Assembly: GCA_963575745.1 (NCBI GenBank)
Contig: CAUYUJ010020560.1
Coordinates: 479,826-543,825 of the forward strand
DNA length: 64,000 bases
Direction of reading: 5' to 3'
DNA from: Prorocentrum cordatum
Lineage: Eukaryota; Sar; Dinophyceae; Prorocentrales; Prorocentraceae
The translations under genes and the position numbers were made by a program. Below are positions 1 to 10,916 of this stretch, in pieces (within the stretch, counting starts at the first letter, position 1; every line of letters starts with the position of its first letter). The notes beneath the pieces were generated by a model. It saw nothing but the letters and a program-made list of their open reading frames with translations. It was not told the origin of the DNA and searched no databases.

Positions 1-735
<735 letters not shown>

Positions 736-810
736 TGGTTGTAGTGAACGAGTAGGAGTAATGGGAGGAATCGTAGTAGCAGTAGAAACACTAGTAGCAG
801 GAGTAGTACA

Positions 811-1020
811 AACGAGACACTGCTATCAATTAGCTCATCTCCGAACGAGACACTGCTATCAATGGATTTAGGTACCAGCGAGACCATGCTATGAATGGGT
901 GTAGCCCCAAACGAGACACTGCCATCAATGGACTTAGTTTCGAACGACTCACTGCTGTCGATAAGTGTATCTCGAAACGAGACGATTCGATCAATGGATG
1001 TAGGTCCAAACGAGACAGGA
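811..1020. repeat. 36-bp tandem repeat, about 5 degenerate copies
   Basis: A unit with core AACGAGACACTGCTATCAAT recurs every 36 bp with substitutions. Being a multiple of three it keeps a frame open by chance (a 12-residue periodic peptide). Nothing supports coding. Confidence 0.85.
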
Positions 1021-1310
1021 CCAGGCCAGGGCGCCCCCCCCGTGACCGCTTCTCGCGGCGGGGGGAAGCGCCCCAGGAGGTGGTCAGAACGCACCCTGGC
1101 CGGAGCAACCCCCCCGTGACCGCTTCTCGAGGCCAGGGGGGGCGCTCCATACTACACATAAGTACATACAGATGTATAAAAATATTACATATAAGAACAT
1201 ACATATGTATACATATTAAAACGTCCTGGATCCCCGCAACTGAGGCTCCAGAGGCCAGACGCCATGAAGGCAAATCTTGAAACGTCCTGGATCCCCGCAA
1301 CTGGGCCCCC
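1021..1310. repeat. Two short direct duplications
   Basis: CCCCGTGACCGCTTCTCG occurs twice, about 75 bp apart, flanked by GGCCAGGG. Further on, CGTCCTGGATCCCCGCAACTG-like sequence occurs twice, 61 bp apart. An AT-rich stretch with CATATGTATACATAT lies between. No gene is seen. Confidence 0.7.
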
Positions 1311-1361
1311 AAAGGCCGGAACCGCTGAGAAGAACCTTGCGTATCCTTCCTCGAACTCCTC

Positions 1362-1425
1362 CTTCCTCCTCCTCCTCCTCCTCCTCCTCCTCCTGCTCCT
1401 CCTCCTCCTCCTCCTCTTCCTCCCT
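1362..1425. repeat. (TCC)n microsatellite
   Basis: Nearly pure TCC triplets on the plus strand with one TGC interruption. This is one of more than twenty TCC/GGA arrays in the window. Confidence 0.95.
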
Positions 1426-1494
1426 CTGAGCACACCGTGGCGCTCGGCAGGAGGCATCTCTCCTCCTCACTGCTCATGGGCTTTCGGATGCATC

Positions 1495-1797
1495 AGCCTG
1501 CCTCAGCGTTTGCCTCAGCCTGCCTCAGCCTCAGCCGCAGCCTCAGCCTCACTTGAGTTCCCCCATATCAGGCGTGGACCCGCGGCACCCCCGACTGACT
1601 TTCCCCATTTCAGGCGTGCACCCGCGGCCCCCCGACTGAGTTCCCCCATATCAGGCAAGCACCCGCGGCACCCGTCAGCTGAGTTCCCCCATAGCAGGCG
1701 TGAACCCGCGGCACCCCCGACTGACTTTCCCCATATCAGGCGGGCACCCACGGCACCCCCGACTGAGTTCCCCCATATCAGGCGCGGATCCCCGGTT
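1495..1797. repeat. CCTCAG hexamers then a 42-bp tandem repeat
   Basis: A short CCTCAG run precedes about six copies of a 42-bp unit containing TTCCCCCATATCAGGCG and ACCCGCGGCACCCCCGACT. Alternate copies carry GAGTTC or GACTTT, hinting at a two-unit higher-order repeat. Confidence 0.85.
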
Positions 1798-1907
1798 TTC
1801 CCCGGCATCCCCCGGATCCTGCCCAGACCCCCCTGGGGAATCAGGATGCTCTCTTTTGACCCCACTAGAATCTATCAGTCTTCGCTGTTAGGTAAAAATC
1901 AAGCTAC

Positions 1908-1985
1908 GCATCGAGCTGCATCGCCGATGCATCGACGATGCGGCGCGATCCTCCGACCCCATCTACTCGGCCCCCGTCCAGAGTG
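1908..1985. repeat. Dispersed repeat family G, copy 1
   Basis: Contains the family hallmark: GCATCGGCGATGC-type palindromic hexamers followed by GGCGCGATCCTCCGACCCC and ATCTACTCGG. Five further copies lie in the window. Confidence 0.8.
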
Positions 1986-2213
1986 ATTAGAACAGCTCGC
2001 ACAATCTGGGGGCTCGCACGGAGCGACATCAAAATGTAGCGGGCGAGGGGAAGCCGCCGCACCGGTGGTCGTAGGGCACCCGAGAGGCCATGCATCACAT
2101 CAAGACCTCGACCCCGCGGCCCGCTCTGGCAGTCCCTGCTTACATATGATTGGAGCCCCTCCGGGCCTGCCTGCCGCAAGAGGGCGGCATATTCTCGCCG
2201 GTGGTCACTCCAC

Positions 2214-2365
2214 TATGAGGAGGAGGAAAAGGAGGAGGAGGAGGAGCAGGAGGAGGAGGAGCAGGAGGAGAAAGGAGAGGTCGTCGTCGTCGTCGTCCTT
2301 CCCGTGAGGAGGAGGATGAGGTGGAGGAGGAGGATGAAGAGGAGGAGGGGGAGGAAGAGGAGCAT
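2214..2365. repeat. (GGA)n microsatellite with CGT interruption
   Basis: Purine-rich triplets on the plus strand, interrupted by GTCGTCGTCGTCGTC in the middle and ending in GGAAGAGGAG. Coiled-coil-like Glu/Arg frames across it are microsatellite artefacts. Confidence 0.93.
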
Positions 2366-2875
2366 GAATTGATTGCCCCGAACCCCAGTCATTCTACTTG
2401 CACGCCATTCCCAAGCGCCCCGCCGACCCCTCCGCCGCCTTTCCAAGCAGCGCTGGGCCGAGGTGGGCGTGCGAGCGCGCCCCGACTTGCGTGAAGTCCA
2501 GCTTCCACTTCGGGCCTCGCCCCGCCCTCCCCCTCCCCCTCCGTGCAGGTCAGCATGCTGGAGTCGGGCGAAAGACCAGGGAAGCCAGCAGGTACCGACA
2601 CAGCTACTCCTTGGACCTCTCGCGGGGTGCGTTCTGACCAGAATCTCGAGGCGAATCCAGCTGCGGCGACGAGGGCCGCCCAGGAGGCCCAAAAAGGGGA
2701 AAACGAGGGAAGGGTAGAGGTGTGGGTACCTCTTCCTCCTCGGAGTGCAAGCAAACGTGCTGGAGTCGGACGAAAAACTGCCTCGACGGAGGCCGATTCG
2801 GACTGCCGCGCCAGCCGAGCCAGCCTCTCCCGCACCCCGACTCGAGGGCCCAGAGTTGGATGCTCATTCTGGGGA
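2366..2875. repeat. Non-coding GC-rich segment with internal duplication and a family I unit
   Basis: GTGCTGGAGTCGG(G/A)CGAAA occurs twice about 205 bp apart. A family I motif (GCGGCGACGAGGGCCG, related to CCGTGGCGACGAGGGCC elsewhere) lies near 2665. No open frame here has natural protein composition. Confidence 0.55.
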
Positions 2876-3062
2876 CCTTCCTGCAGACACTCGCTCCACT
2901 CGTGCGTCGAAGCTGCGTCGAACGTCCGTCGATGTAAGTCGACCCTGAGTCGACTCTGAGTCGAACCCGAGTCGAACTTGAGCCGAACCCGAGTCGAACT
3001 GGGGTCGAAATTGGAGTCGAACAGCTCTATCAGGTGGGTCCCGGGCATGGTCCCCAAAGCGA
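2876..3062. repeat. Dispersed repeat family F, copy 1
   Basis: About ten degenerate decamers of the type GAGTCGAACC are framed by ACTCGCTCCACTCGTGCG on the left and AGGTGGGTCCCGGGCATGG on the right. The same frame and decamers recur at 51.9 kb, so the array is an internal part of a mobile or duplicated unit. Confidence 0.8.
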
Positions 3063-3485
3063 GCAAGCACCTCACCAGAAGGCCCCTCCGCAAAGGGGGT
3101 CCGCGCGCCCCCCCGCCGACGGCGGCAGACCTGCCCGGCAAGCCCACGTCGCCGCCCGCCGCCCCCCTTGCGCGCAGGGACCGACCGTCCCGGCATGCCT
3201 AGAGGCCTGCCGTGCGCTGCTCTCAGCGGGGTCCACCAAACGAGGGGCGACCCTGAGAGGGGGGCCCGAGTTCGATCCGTTGGCGCACCGAGCTGCCGCA
3301 GGCAGATGCCCCCCGCATGCCCAACCCATCGGCCACTATCGGGAGCTGCCGGCGGCTGGGGGGCATCTGTTTTTGGGCGGTTCGGTGCAAAACCCGATCG
3401 AACTCACACACACACACACACCGGGGCACACACACACACACCCTTTAGACAGGATTCCGTTCTTAGAACAAAAATTCGGAAGCAA
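3063..3485. other. GC-rich intergenic segment with CA repeats
   Basis: No gene is recognised. A (CA)n run interrupted by CCGGGG lies at 3407-3446. A loose inverted pairing of CAGATGCCCCCC and GGGGGGCATCTG lies at 3303-3372. Confidence 0.5.
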
Positions 3486-3628
3486 CGCATGGGAGCCTCC
3501 CATACCATCTTGTCGCTAACCGACGCTAAGTCAGCGCTATCTCGTCGACTCCCAGACGCTAATCGACGCTTGTCGACGCTAAAGGACGGAATTACGAGGG
3601 TATACTTGGCCCCCAGGATTTGCTACCA
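3486..3628. repeat. Dispersed TIR element family E, copy 1 (short)
   Basis: It starts with CATGGGAGCCTCCCATACCA, carries CGACGCTAA-type internal repeats, and ends with GGATTTGCTACCAG. It is shorter and more decayed than the copies at 43.7 and 52.2 kb. Confidence 0.75.
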
Positions 3629-4403
3629 GACAACAGAAAAGTTCTGATAACGGAAGCAGCATTCTGAGAACGTGAGGCCGAGGTGGTAAAACAAGGCCGC
3701 CCCAGCTGGACACGTGCTGAGAGCATCCCGCGCAGACCACAAGAAGCTCTCAGAGATTTGGACGCCAACCATGGGTACGGAAAAAATGGGTACAAGGCCC
3801 AACAACAAATGTTGTCCCAAACCAACAGCGGCCGCTGTTGGGCAGGCGGCCTTCTGTCTCGAATGGACACAGGCCGCGGCGGCGTGGACAGAGAGTCCTG
3901 CTTAAAATGAACAGGATCCACCGTTGGGCATTGTACCCATTCTTTCCGTGCCCAGTTCGCTCGTGCAGAAGATCGGGGATGGACAGACCTCCCTTTAGTA
4001 AAACGTGGTTTAGTGAAAACGACCTGAGGCCCAAACCTGGCGGGCGCAAGCCTGGAAAATAACGGCCGCGGCGCCCTCTCGAGAACCGAAAACGGACAAT
4101 TCACCAATCGACGTGTCACTGTTGGGGGTTCTGTCCACCCCCGAGAAGAGAGCACTCCTCGGTGGGCCCGTCGGCGGGCCGGGACGCTTCTCGCCTCTGC
4201 CCGGCCCCCCCGACGGAGGGGCGCGCGGCCTCCAGCGACAGGCCGGCGCAGGGCTCCGGGTCCTCCCGGTCCTGCCGCGCGCGCGCGGGAGGCGCGCGCC
4301 CCCCGTAAGTGGGAGGCACCTTCCGGGTCTCCCTTGCCCGACCCCCCCTTGGTTGGGGGGGGCTCCTCGCTCCGATAGAGGCCTCCTGGCCTGAGGTGGG
4401 GCG
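3629..4403. other. Intergenic segment with a long imperfect inverted repeat
   Basis: Arms at about 3768-3806 and 3930-3963 are near reverse complements (GGGTACGGAAAAAATGGGTA against TACCCATTCTTTCCGTGCCC). A NotI-containing palindrome (CAGCGGCCGCTG) lies between them. The rest, to about 4400, is GC-rich and holds no gene. A 289-codon minus-strand frame across it lacks normal composition. Confidence 0.6.
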
Positions 4404-4540
4404 TATCCCCCTGCAGGGGGATTTTCGACGAAAAAAAAAGATACTCAAAAAATACTCCCAAACTGTCAAAAAGATACTCGAAAACATTGTCCCCAGACTA
4501 TTTTTGGACTATTTTTGAATCTTCCTCCTGTAGAGGGACA
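4404..4540. repeat. TIR element family H, copy 1
   Basis: The left end TATCCCCCTGCAGGGGGATT and the right end CTTCCTCCTGTAGAGGGACA are inverted repeats of each other. The AT-rich interior has GATACTC/AAATACTC repeats. Family G follows immediately, as it also does at 38.46 kb. Confidence 0.75.
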
Positions 4541-4554
4541 GGCCCGACTTAATC

Positions 4555-4795
4555 CTAGCCGTGGTCGGAGTAGGTGGGGTCGGAGCATCGCCCCGCATCG
4601 ACGATGCATCGGCGATGCAGCGGCGATGCGACGGTGAGGCACCGGCGATGCATCGTCGACGTCGGCGGTGCATCGGCGACATCGACGTGAAACAAATCGG
4701 GCCCGACATCGAGACGCATCGGTGATGCGTCGGCGATGCGTCGGTGATGCGGCGCGATCCTCTGACCCCATCTACTCCGACCCCACCTGGGAGGC
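4555..4795. repeat. Dispersed repeat family G, copy 2 (expanded)
   Basis: More than a dozen GATGCATCGGCGATGC/GACGTCGGCG-type hexamer pairs are bracketed by GGAGTAGGTGGGGTCGGA on the left and TCTGACCCCATCTACTCCGA on the right. The brackets form a TIR. The palindromic hexamers could fold into many alternative hairpins. Confidence 0.8.
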
Positions 4796-4814
4796 CTAGA
4801 TTCGAAGAGACAAC

Positions 4815-5215
4815 GCCTCCTCCTCCTCCTCCTCCTCCTCCTCCTCCTCCTCCTCCCGTGGTCCTCCCCCTTCGCGGCCGTATGGGGCAGCTTCTGGAAA
4901 AGGTCGTCACCAGAACAGTGATCGAATCACAAGACAGCTCGCCGCTTGGGCCCCACCGCCAGCCCAAAACGGCGAGAATCAATCGGGCGGTCCCCCCGCG
5001 CATTCGAATGCCCACACTTTATCCTCGTACAACTCGTATTACCCCCCGTCCTCCTCCCCGTCCTGATCGCCGTCGTCGTCCTCCTCCTCGTCTTCCTTCT
5101 CATCCTCCTCGTCTTTCTCGTCTTCCTCCTGCCCCAGCTCCATCTCGTTGTCCTCGTCTAGGACCTCGTCCTCGTTTCTCCTCTTGCTCCTCCTGCTCAT
5201 CCTCCTTCTCTTGGC
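4815..5215. repeat. (TCC)n arrays around a short unique stretch
   Basis: A pure TCC run spans about 4815-4858 and a TCC/GTC-mixed pyrimidine run spans 5045-5215. Between them lies GC-rich sequence with no recognisable gene. Confidence 0.85.
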
Positions 5216-6140
5216 ACCTCGGCGGCCGAGAATAAAACCGTTTCCCATCGGTTGCGTCATAGGTGTCGCCCTCGGCGGCCGAGAAAAAAGCCGTCAGTTA
5301 TCCGTTGCGCCATAAGTGTCGCCTTCGGCGGCCGAGAATAAAACCATCTCCTATCGGTTGCGCCATGGGTTGCGCCGTCGGCGGCCGAGAATAAAACCGT
5401 CTCCTATCGGTTGCGCCTTAAGCTGCGCCCTCGGCGGCCGAAAATAGAACCGCCTCATATCGGTTCCGCCATAGATTGCGCCGTCGGCGGCTGGAATTAA
5501 AACCGTCTCCTATCGGTTGCGCCATAGGTTGCGCCCTCGGCGGCTGAGAATAAAGCCGTCTCCGATCAGTTGCGCCATAGGTTGCGCCCTGGGCGGCCGA
5601 GAATAACACCGTCTCCTATCGGTTGCGCCATAGGTTGCACCCTCGGCGGACGAGAATAAAGCCGTCTCCTATCGGTTGCGCCATAGGTTGCGCCCTCGGC
5701 GGAAGAGGATAAAGCCGTCTCCTATCGGTTGCGCCATAGGTTGGACCCTCGGCGGCCGAGAATGGAAGCGTCTTCTATCACTATATCTTATAGGTTGCGT
5801 CCGCGGCCGAGAACAACACCGTCTCCGATCGGTTGCGCCAGACGTTGCGCCGTCGGCGGCTAATGATAAAGCCGTCTCCTATCGGTTGCGCCATAGGTGT
5901 CGCCTTCGGTGGCCGAAAATAAAGCCGTCGCATCGGTTGCGCCATAGGTTGCACCCTCGGCGGCCGAAAATAAATCGACTTATATCGGTTGCGCCATAGG
6001 ATGCGCCCTGGGCGGCCGAGAATAAAACCGTCTCCTATCGGTTGCGCCATAGGTTGCGCCCTCGGCGGCCGAGAATAACACTGTCTCCTATCGGTTGCGC
6101 CGTAGGTTGCGATCTTGGAGGCCGAGAATGAAGCCGTCGC
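5216..6140. repeat. 53-bp satellite, about 17 tandem copies
   Basis: The unit reads CTCGGCGGCCGAGAATAAAA then CCGTCTCCTATCGG then TTGCGCCATAGGTTGCGCC, with 53-bp spacing. The segment CGGCGGCCGAG is highly conserved while the linker varies (AGGTTGCGCC or AGGTGTCGCC). The last copy fades at about 6140 into GGTGCGACCAGTCAG. It is uniform in one orientation and, lacking unique spacers, is not a CRISPR. Confidence 0.93.
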
Positions 6141-6884
6141 GCAACTGGTGCGACCAGTCAGTTCAGTGCAGTTCAGTGAGTTTACCTCGCGAGAAACAAC
6201 TTCGGGCTACGCCCGACAATGCGAGGAAACATCAACATACGATTTCGAAGGTCCGAGGGATTTCTGAGATCTGCGCTGGCGCCAAGGAGCAGGGCCCAGC
6301 GCATGCCCAAGGAATCAGCGCGGACGTCCGAACATGTACGCTTACACCGTTTTGGCTTCTTCGAAACGATGGGCTAGCAAGCCCGATGAAGTGGCCACTC
6401 AGCTGGACCAACCCAAATTAAGCCAGGATCCAACCAGATTGGAGTAAATTGCACGGGACTGTGCGGGATTAGCCCGTTTTCGACCACCGATATACCAGCG
6501 CCGATGCAGAATTTACCTCACAGACACTGCATCCTGACACCCGAACTCGGCACGTCGCCCGCGAGATCCTGCGCCGCATAACTGCTCAGGTAGCCCCTCC
6601 CACTGGTACCCTCGCGCTGTGAAAAAGTACCCAGGCAACGTACCCAACCCCCTTGCAACGAGTGCCCACAACAACGCGCCACATTGTCACGGATGGTGGC
6701 ATGCAAGGGAGCTCAATTTGCCGTGAACGAGTAAGTGGGAGGCACGCGTGCTGCACGACTCGCGGGGGATCAGAGTGGGACAACGCCTCAAAATCATCAT
6801 GATCCAATATTGCGTTGTCTTTCACAACAAGGCTCCCTGCATGTCTTGACCCCTTCCCGGACCAACTGTCTATCCTGAACACAT
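6141..6884. other. Low-repeat intergenic segment with family J copy
   Basis: No gene is recognised. The part around 6420-6530 (ending CGATATACCAGCGCCGATGC) is similar to 41495-41650 and defines family J. The remainder looks single-copy within the window. Confidence 0.5.
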
Positions 6885-7345
6885 TTTTACGGTCCCGGGT
6901 CCCGGCGAGGGCCCCCGGAGGCCGGAAACTGCTTCAGATTTGCGAGGATGTCAGGGCCAAGGTCGCTCCCTCCACCACGGAGGGCGCCCCATTTGGAGCA
7001 GGAGCAGGAGCGCCCGAACTCGAATCCGTAAGTTGGATCGGCGATTGACATGAATCGGATCGGCGGGAATCGGCGGCCAAGTCGGGAGACATCGAATCGG
7101 CGGAAATCCCCAGGCCTGTGGGCCCCCATGGAGAGACCGGAACCCGCAGTCCAATCGAATCGGCATCGGAAACCATCAACATCGACTCTAACCGGAGGAA
7201 AACCGAGAAGAGCCAGGGGCGTTCGACAGGGGGGCGTCCGAGAGGGGGGGGGGAAGGGGCGCAAATCATGGCCGGCGGCACGTGCGCGGCCCAGGAGGGG
7301 GGCCGGGGACGCACTGAAACAAGAAGAGGCACCCTCAAATCTGGG
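6885..7345. repeat. Mosaic of families S, K and L
   Basis: Family S (GGTCCCGG...GAGGGCCCCCGGAGGCCG) is followed by family K, with repeated GATCGGCGG and CGGCGGAAATC motifs also seen at 11.5 and 35.2 kb. Family L (ATCATGGCCGGCGGCA then TGCGCGGCCCAGG) follows and recurs at 23.1 kb. No coding. Confidence 0.7.
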
Positions 7346-7565
7346 GAGACATCATGGCCCCCGCCCCTGGCTAGCCATCACCCCCCTCGACCGCCCCCGA
7401 AGCAACCTTCGGCTAGGGGGACAGAGCAGAGCCGCGCTGTGCCGAGCCGGCCGCGTCCGGGGAGGCGATGTCGAAGCCCGCGAGCTCGGAGGGGGGCGGG
7501 CCCTCGGGCTCGTCGTCCTGAGGCGGGGAGGTCAGCTGCGAGAGGGGCGACCACGATCACCTTGA

Positions 7566-7690
7566 CGCTCTCTCCTCCTCCTCCTCCTGCTCCTCCTCCT
7601 CCTCCTCCTGCTGCTCTTCCTCCTGTTCCTCCTCCTCCTCCTCCTCCTGCTCCTCCTCCGCCTCCTCCTCCTCCTCCTCCTCCTCTCGTT
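7566..7690. repeat. (TCC)n microsatellite
   Basis: TCC triplets with TGC interruptions on the plus strand. Confidence 0.95.
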
Positions 7691-8025
7691 TCGAAGGCCA
7701 GGAGAGGTGGTCCAGGCCCAGGGCATCCCTCGATTTGGGCGTCACGCTGGAGCCCCCTACTGGGGCTCTCTCTCTCTGGCCTCCTGAGGGCAGTGCCTTT
7801 CGTTTCGAAAGCCAAGAGTGGTGGTCCAGGCCGAGGGCGTCCCGCGATTCGGGCGTCACGATGGAGCCCCCCATGGGGCATCTTTGGCCTCGTGAGAGCA
7901 GCTCCTTTCGTTTCGGAGACTAAGAGAGGTGGTCCAGGCCCAGGGCGTGCCCCGATGTGGGCGTCACGCTGGAGCCCCAATGGGGGGCTCCCTTTGGCCT
8001 CGCGAGGGCAGCTGTGGAAGCCGCG
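7687..8025. repeat. About 110-bp tandem repeat, three copies
   Basis: Copies begin at CGTTTCGAA/CGTTTCGGA near 7687, 7801 and 7909. They share GGTGGTCCAGGCC(C/G)AGGGC, GGGCGTCACG(A/C)TGGAGCCCC and GGCCTC(G/C)(C/T)GAG. Unequal copy lengths break any common frame. Confidence 0.85.
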
Positions 8026-8049
8026 GGGGCCTCCCAAGAGACCCTGGGA

Positions 8050-8212
8050 GCAGCTCCAGCCAGGGACGCCTCCCTGAGAGAGCGAGAAAACAATCCTCGT
8101 AAGAACCACCCCGACAAGCGAAGCCGTGTAGTACACGCATCCAAGGAAGGAATCGGAAAGGACAGGGCTTTTGAGTCAACGCCCAAGGCTTTTCAGTAAA
8201 CGACAATTGCAA
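8050..8212. other. Spacer with short repeat M
   Basis: CACCCCGACAAGCGAAGCCG here and CACCCCGACAAGCAAAGCCG at about 9700 define a short dispersed repeat. No gene is seen. Confidence 0.5.
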
Positions 8213-8400
8213 TAGGAGCTCGACCACAAGAAACCTTCCACCTGAAACCAAACCCTGATGCCCCAAGACGATCATGGATTTCTTGGTGCGGGAAAATCAT
8301 GATCTCCAAGCAAAGCCATCGAAACCCAAGAAACCCAGGGCACCATGGAGGCAAGCAGGGTCTCTCTTGGCATGGGTTCCCACTGTATGCGGGTCGGGGT
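8213..8400. repeat. Dispersed repeat family N, copy 1
   Basis: Shares CTCGACCACAAGAAAC, a central TTGGTG(C/T)GGGAA, and GAAACCCAGGGCACC with 43105-43285. It carries AT-richer tracts than its surroundings. Confidence 0.7.
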
Positions 8401-9257
8401 GGCTCTTCCACACTTGATCCCTAGCCATCTGAATTGTTCGTTTCAGCCCGCGGGCCCCAGGTCTCGGCTTCCTCCCGGGGGCCCAAAAACGGCGAGCGGA
8501 AGCAGAAACGCATGGAAATGCGCCAAGGTTGAGGAGTTCGATCCTTCGAAGGTCTCACCCGCAAGGTGCGTCACCGCACCGCGTTGACACCTTGGAGACC
8601 CGGGCTGCCCGCCGAGAAAGAACCGGAGAACGGCCAAAATCAACTGTGATGAGCACCCCGGCTCTCCACCACCGGCTCACCACATGGTGTGGTCCCCGCA
8701 GTCTGGGGACCTCCGAAGCACCCGAAGGCGGGTGGCAGTGGGCAGTCCTGGGGGAACATCGCGGAGTCGCACGCGCTGCTGTCCTGTGCCCCCCCCCATG
8801 GCGCGCGCGCGCGCCCCCTGATGAAGGATTTTTGGATGAAGGATAGCTCGACTTTGTCGATGAAAGATGATGTGATAAAAGATGGGGTTCGATGATGTTT
8901 AACAATAGAGACATCCCTAACCCTTTGCGAGGGGACCTAAAGTAGGAGGGCGAAGAAAATTGGGGATAAGGGGTCTTCTCTGCAGATGTATCAAACCAGA
9001 CCGCCCAGACTTCTTATCTCTGATGCAGAGTCGGGGACCTGAGTATGGCCACGTTTCCACTATGCTTTTCGGGTTAGAGGTTCCTTGATCCTCGATGAGA
9101 TGAAATAATTGGTGATGCCGTTGAAGGCTGAACGACTTCTGCCGGCCTTCGACTCGCGCTGTGATGAATCTCTCTATGGCGAAGGCGTCGATTGACCCTC
9201 TCCCCACGATTGAATATCTTCCTGACGTCGGCGTGGAGAAACACGGGCTCCACACCG
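8401..9257. other. Intergenic, no gene recognised
   Basis: Mixed-composition sequence. GATGAAGGAT/GATGAAAGATGATG degenerate repeats occupy 8820-8895. No family shared with other parts of the window was noticed. Confidence 0.4.
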
Positions 9258-9345
9258 AGCCGCATCGTCGATGCATCGGCGATGCGGCGCGATCCTCCGA
9301 CCCCACCTACTCCGACCCTACATCTACTCGGAGGCCTAGAGCCGT
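9258..9345. repeat. Dispersed repeat family G, copy 3
   Basis: GCATCGTCGATGCATCGGCG is followed by the GGCGCGATCCTCCGACCCC tail and ACTCGGAGGCCTAGAG, the last also present after copy 2. Confidence 0.8.
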
Positions 9346-9439
9346 TTGATCGACCCCCTCCCCCCCCGCCCGCACACGGCGCGGCACGCAGGCCCTCTGG
9401 GACAAGCCCTCCCTGCCCCACTCTCGGACTCCGCGCGCT

Positions 9440-9612
9440 GACGCGAGACGACGGCGACGCCGACGGCGACGACGACGACGACGACGGCGATGTTGACGGC
9501 AACGGTAACGACGACGCAAGGACGACGACGGCGACGACGAAGGCAACGACGACGACGGCGGCGACGACGACGGCGACGGCGGCGGCGACGGCGACGACGT
9601 CGACGAGGGGGG
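9440..9612. repeat. (GAC/GGC)n trinucleotide array
   Basis: Runs of GACGACGACGGCGACG with AAC interruptions. All six frames stay open through it (poly-Asp, Thr, Arg, Val, Ser), which is not evidence of coding. Confidence 0.93.
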
Positions 9613-10190
9613 GCGGCGAGGGGAGCAACGAGGGTGACGACGGGGGCGAGGAGGACGACGATGGCACCGACCGACCAGAACAACCACCATCAAGAGAAAA
9701 CACCCCGACAAGCAAAGCCGTTAAGCAAATGCACCCGACGGAGGAATCGAACACGGCAGGCCTGTTTAGCAAGCGCTAGATGTGGGGGTGGGGGCGTTGT
9801 TTCTCCATAGAGTTTCGTTCACTCGCCCATGATCCTTCAGACTGGGTCAGCTCTGGCCGACACAGCGAACAACGTGGTGAAAGGACTGTCTTTGTAGGGA
9901 CCCCACAAAGGACGTACTCGCCCAACTATGTACATGAACGCTGCCCCCTGACCCGCGAGACCTGCCGCGTGATACGAACATTCGTGCAATGCGAACTCTC
10001 GAAAACAACGTGGATTCATGTACGTGTACGTCCTTCTTTCGCTCCTGACTTTGGGCGTTTTCGCTCGTTCGCTCGTCACCGGTCAGACCGGGTCAGCTGG
10101 GGCCGAAACCACAAATTGGGTATACGCTCTGAGCTGCGCCTCTGCTGGGCCGATCCGTTCCCCCCCCTTCGGGGAGTGCACGCACCTCCG
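9613..10190. other. Intergenic with a ~243-bp spaced direct duplication
   Basis: Related segments around 9820-9870 and 10063-10115 share TCGTTC(A/G)CTCG then CAGAC(T/C)GGGTCAGCT then GGCCGA. No gene is recognised. Confidence 0.5.
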
Positions 10191-10204
10191 CAGAGAGGAA
10201 TATC

Positions 10205-10330
10205 ACTCCTCCTCCTCCTCCTCCTCCTCCTCCTCCTCCTCCTCCTCCTCCCCCTTCTTCTCCTCCTCCTCCTCCTCCTCCTCCTCCTCCTCCTCCTCCT
10301 CCTCCTCCTCCTGCTCCTCCTCCTCCTCCC
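10205..10330. repeat. (TCC)n microsatellite
   Basis: Near-pure TCC triplets on the plus strand, interrupted by CCCTTCTTC. Confidence 0.95.
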
Positions 10331-10840
10331 TGTGCCGAGGCGCATGCCCAAAACAACTCCCTGGGGGCCTGGAAATTGGCACCGCCACCGCCACCACAGT
10401 GGGTTCCTCCATGGGGGGGAGGAGATGCGGTAGAGGGAATCAATTACTGAACACTCTCCCTCCCCCCCAAACTGAATGTTGGCACGCGCGGGGGAGACTG
10501 CGGTCGAAGTGCATCTCATCAGACCCACCGCCAACTTTGAACATTGGGGGGAGGGGGAGGCGTTGACGGATGAGTGTGGCAAGTGTTCGCTAATTTGTTC
10601 CGAGGCCTGTGACCCTGGATGCTCATGGTAGAGCCCGAATGTTGCCATCCGCTAGTGTTTTGTGTACCAAAGGCTCCCCACACCCCAATCAGATTCCACC
10701 CCACGGGGCCACGATCGGAATACGAGAACCACGCCCCGGGGAGGGACATTTGCATACAACATCCACGACAAGGACCCTCGCCCACCCCCCAGGGCGTTCG
10801 GTCTTAGTCTACAACTTTTGCAGGTAGCTGCCAAAAGTGT
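10331..10840. other. Intergenic, no gene recognised
   Basis: GC-rich sequence with several poly-C/poly-G runs. No natural-composition reading frame and no family seen elsewhere was identified. Confidence 0.4.
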
Positions 10841-10916
10841 TAGGTCGAGCATGTCCTCCTACAGGCGGGTCTTGGAAGATAAATGAGAGAAATAAGTAAA
10901 CACATGCCCGACTCAA
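10841..10916. repeat. TIR element family H, miniature copy
   Basis: The left end GTCGAGCATGTCCTCCTACA matches the family TIR. The right end ACACATGCCCGACTC is a partial inverted copy. The interior is AT-rich. Confidence 0.55.

Noticed and set aside
3592-4461. 289-codon minus-strand frame
   Set aside because: It crosses a foldback element, family H end and GC-rich spacer. Composition and position fit chance openness.
5216-6140. Possible CRISPR array
   Set aside because: The units are contiguous 53-bp tandem copies without unique spacers, and the genome is eukaryotic.
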